18,054 nucleotides of DNA, taken from assembly GCA_039916225.1 (NCBI GenBank), contig JBDSLU010000118.1:1-18054 (forward strand). The letters are read 5' to 3'. The translations under genes were made by a program, and so were the position numbers. The stretch is from JBDSLU01 sp039916225. Its GTDB lineage: Bacteria > Acidobacteriota > Vicinamibacteria > Vicinamibacterales > Vicinamibacteraceae. Under the pieces are notes generated by a model that saw only the letters and a program-made list of their open reading frames with translations, had not been told where the DNA came from and did no database searches. Position 1 is the stretch's first letter. Each line of letters begins with the position of its first letter. This document shows positions 17,742 to 18,054 of the stretch, one piece after another.

Positions 17742-18054
17742 ATGTCCGCTGCGCCGGTCCCCAGTCCCGTCTCCAGTCCCGCCTCCGGTGCCGTCCTCGG
17801 TCCCGTCCGCGGCTCGATCCGCCACACGCCGGCCGGCCTGTGGCACCGCGCGCAGTTCGTCGATCGGCTCTACATCGGCTACTTCGTCGGGCTGGGCGCA
17901 CTGGTCGTGCTCCAGCGGCACGCCATCCCGGGCTGGCCAGCCTTCCTGGCCCTGCATGCCGCCGGACTCGGCGTCGTCGCGGGGCTGGTGGCCGTATCCC
18001 GCCGGCTACCCTGGGCCCACGCCTGGTATCCGCTGCTGATGCCGCTCGCGACCT
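17742..18054 (+). CDS. Integral membrane protein, N-terminal part (cut by window edge)
   Basis: From the ATG at 17742 the frame is open for 104 codons to the window end. The first ~22 residues are Pro/Ser/Val-rich and encoded by a 12-base imperfect repeat. They are followed by a basic amphipathic stretch (GSIRHTPAGLWHRAQFVDRL), a hydrophobic helix (YIGYFVGLGALVVL, ~44-57), a second one (AFLALHAAGLGVVAGLVAV, ~67-85), and HAWYPLLMPLAT at the edge. The other frames here have Arg/Pro-rich products, while this one gives clean membrane helices and G/C-ending codons. The layout recalls the membrane region of some PAP2-related phosphatases of Acidobacteriota, but the catalytic motifs would lie outside the window, so no function is assigned. 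The start has only a weak GGACGAG upstream. Confidence 0.6.
   Translation, partial: MSAAPVPSPVSSPASGAVLGPVRGSIRHTPAGLWHRAQFVDRLYIGYFVGLGALVVLQRHAIPGWPAFLALHAAGLGVVAGLVAVSRRLPWAHAWYPLLMPLAT
17760..17807 (+). repeat. Imperfect 12-base tandem repeat (four units)
   Basis: Four in-frame 12-base units encode Pro-Ser-Pro-Val, Ser-Ser-Pro-Ala, Ser-Gly-Ala-Val and Leu-Gly-Pro-Val at the N-terminus of the membrane protein. Units 1 and 2 (17760-17783) are nearly identical; units 3 and 4 have diverged. Confidence 0.65.

Noticed and set aside
17482..18039. A plus-strand frame continuing from inside DUF3291 into the last 350 bases.
   Set aside because: It is out of frame with DUF3291, Arg/Pro-rich, and competes with a frame from 17742 that encodes clear membrane helices to the window end.

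Overview
The window is a very GC-rich (roughly 70% by eye), gene-dense bacterial segment of about eleven genes. Strong G/C bias at third codon positions produces long antisense open frames over nearly every gene. The gene families point to Acidobacteriota, possibly a Vicinamibacteria-type lineage: three tandem secreted VWA proteins of the acidobacterial TIGR03436 type, a Ser/Thr kinase fused to TPRs, a tricorn-type protease, a DUF1080 protein and DUF3291. This placement is inferred from gene content; no rRNA or other taxonomic marker is present.

Layout. (1) 1-5734, all on the minus strand: a secreted tricorn-like S41 protease cut by the left window edge, a small secreted NTF2-like (SgcJ/EcaC-type) protein, and an MFS exporter whose stop overlaps the start of a class I SAM methyltransferase. 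(2) 5735-5880: a divergent intergenic region. (3) 5881-15763, all on the plus strand and tightly packed: a membrane Ser/Thr kinase with a C-terminal TPR domain, three paralogous exported VWA proteins joined by ATGA overlaps, and an exported DUF1080 (3-keto-disaccharide hydrolase-like) protein. (4) 15764-15910: a convergent intergenic region filled by an inverted array of 7-base units (TTGGNNN). (5) 15911-17206, minus: a second MFS transporter. (6) 17192-17686, plus: a DUF3291 protein, diverging from that MFS gene at an AT-rich promoter-like island. (7) 17742 to the right edge, plus: the N-terminal part of an integral membrane protein.

How they may work together. The kinase-VWA-VWA-VWA-DUF1080 block is the most coherent unit. 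The predicted topology puts the kinase domain in the cytoplasm and the TPR domain outside the membrane, in the same compartment as the secreted VWA proteins. A model in which the TPR ectodomain senses or binds the VWA proteins is attractive but is inference only. All three VWA proteins lack the canonical DxSxS metal-binding motif where it would be expected. The minus-strand genes look like ordinary envelope, protein-turnover and export functions. The most unusual non-coding feature is the inverted heptamer array at 15778-15906. I saw no rRNA, tRNA, CRISPR array, insertion sequence or phage gene.
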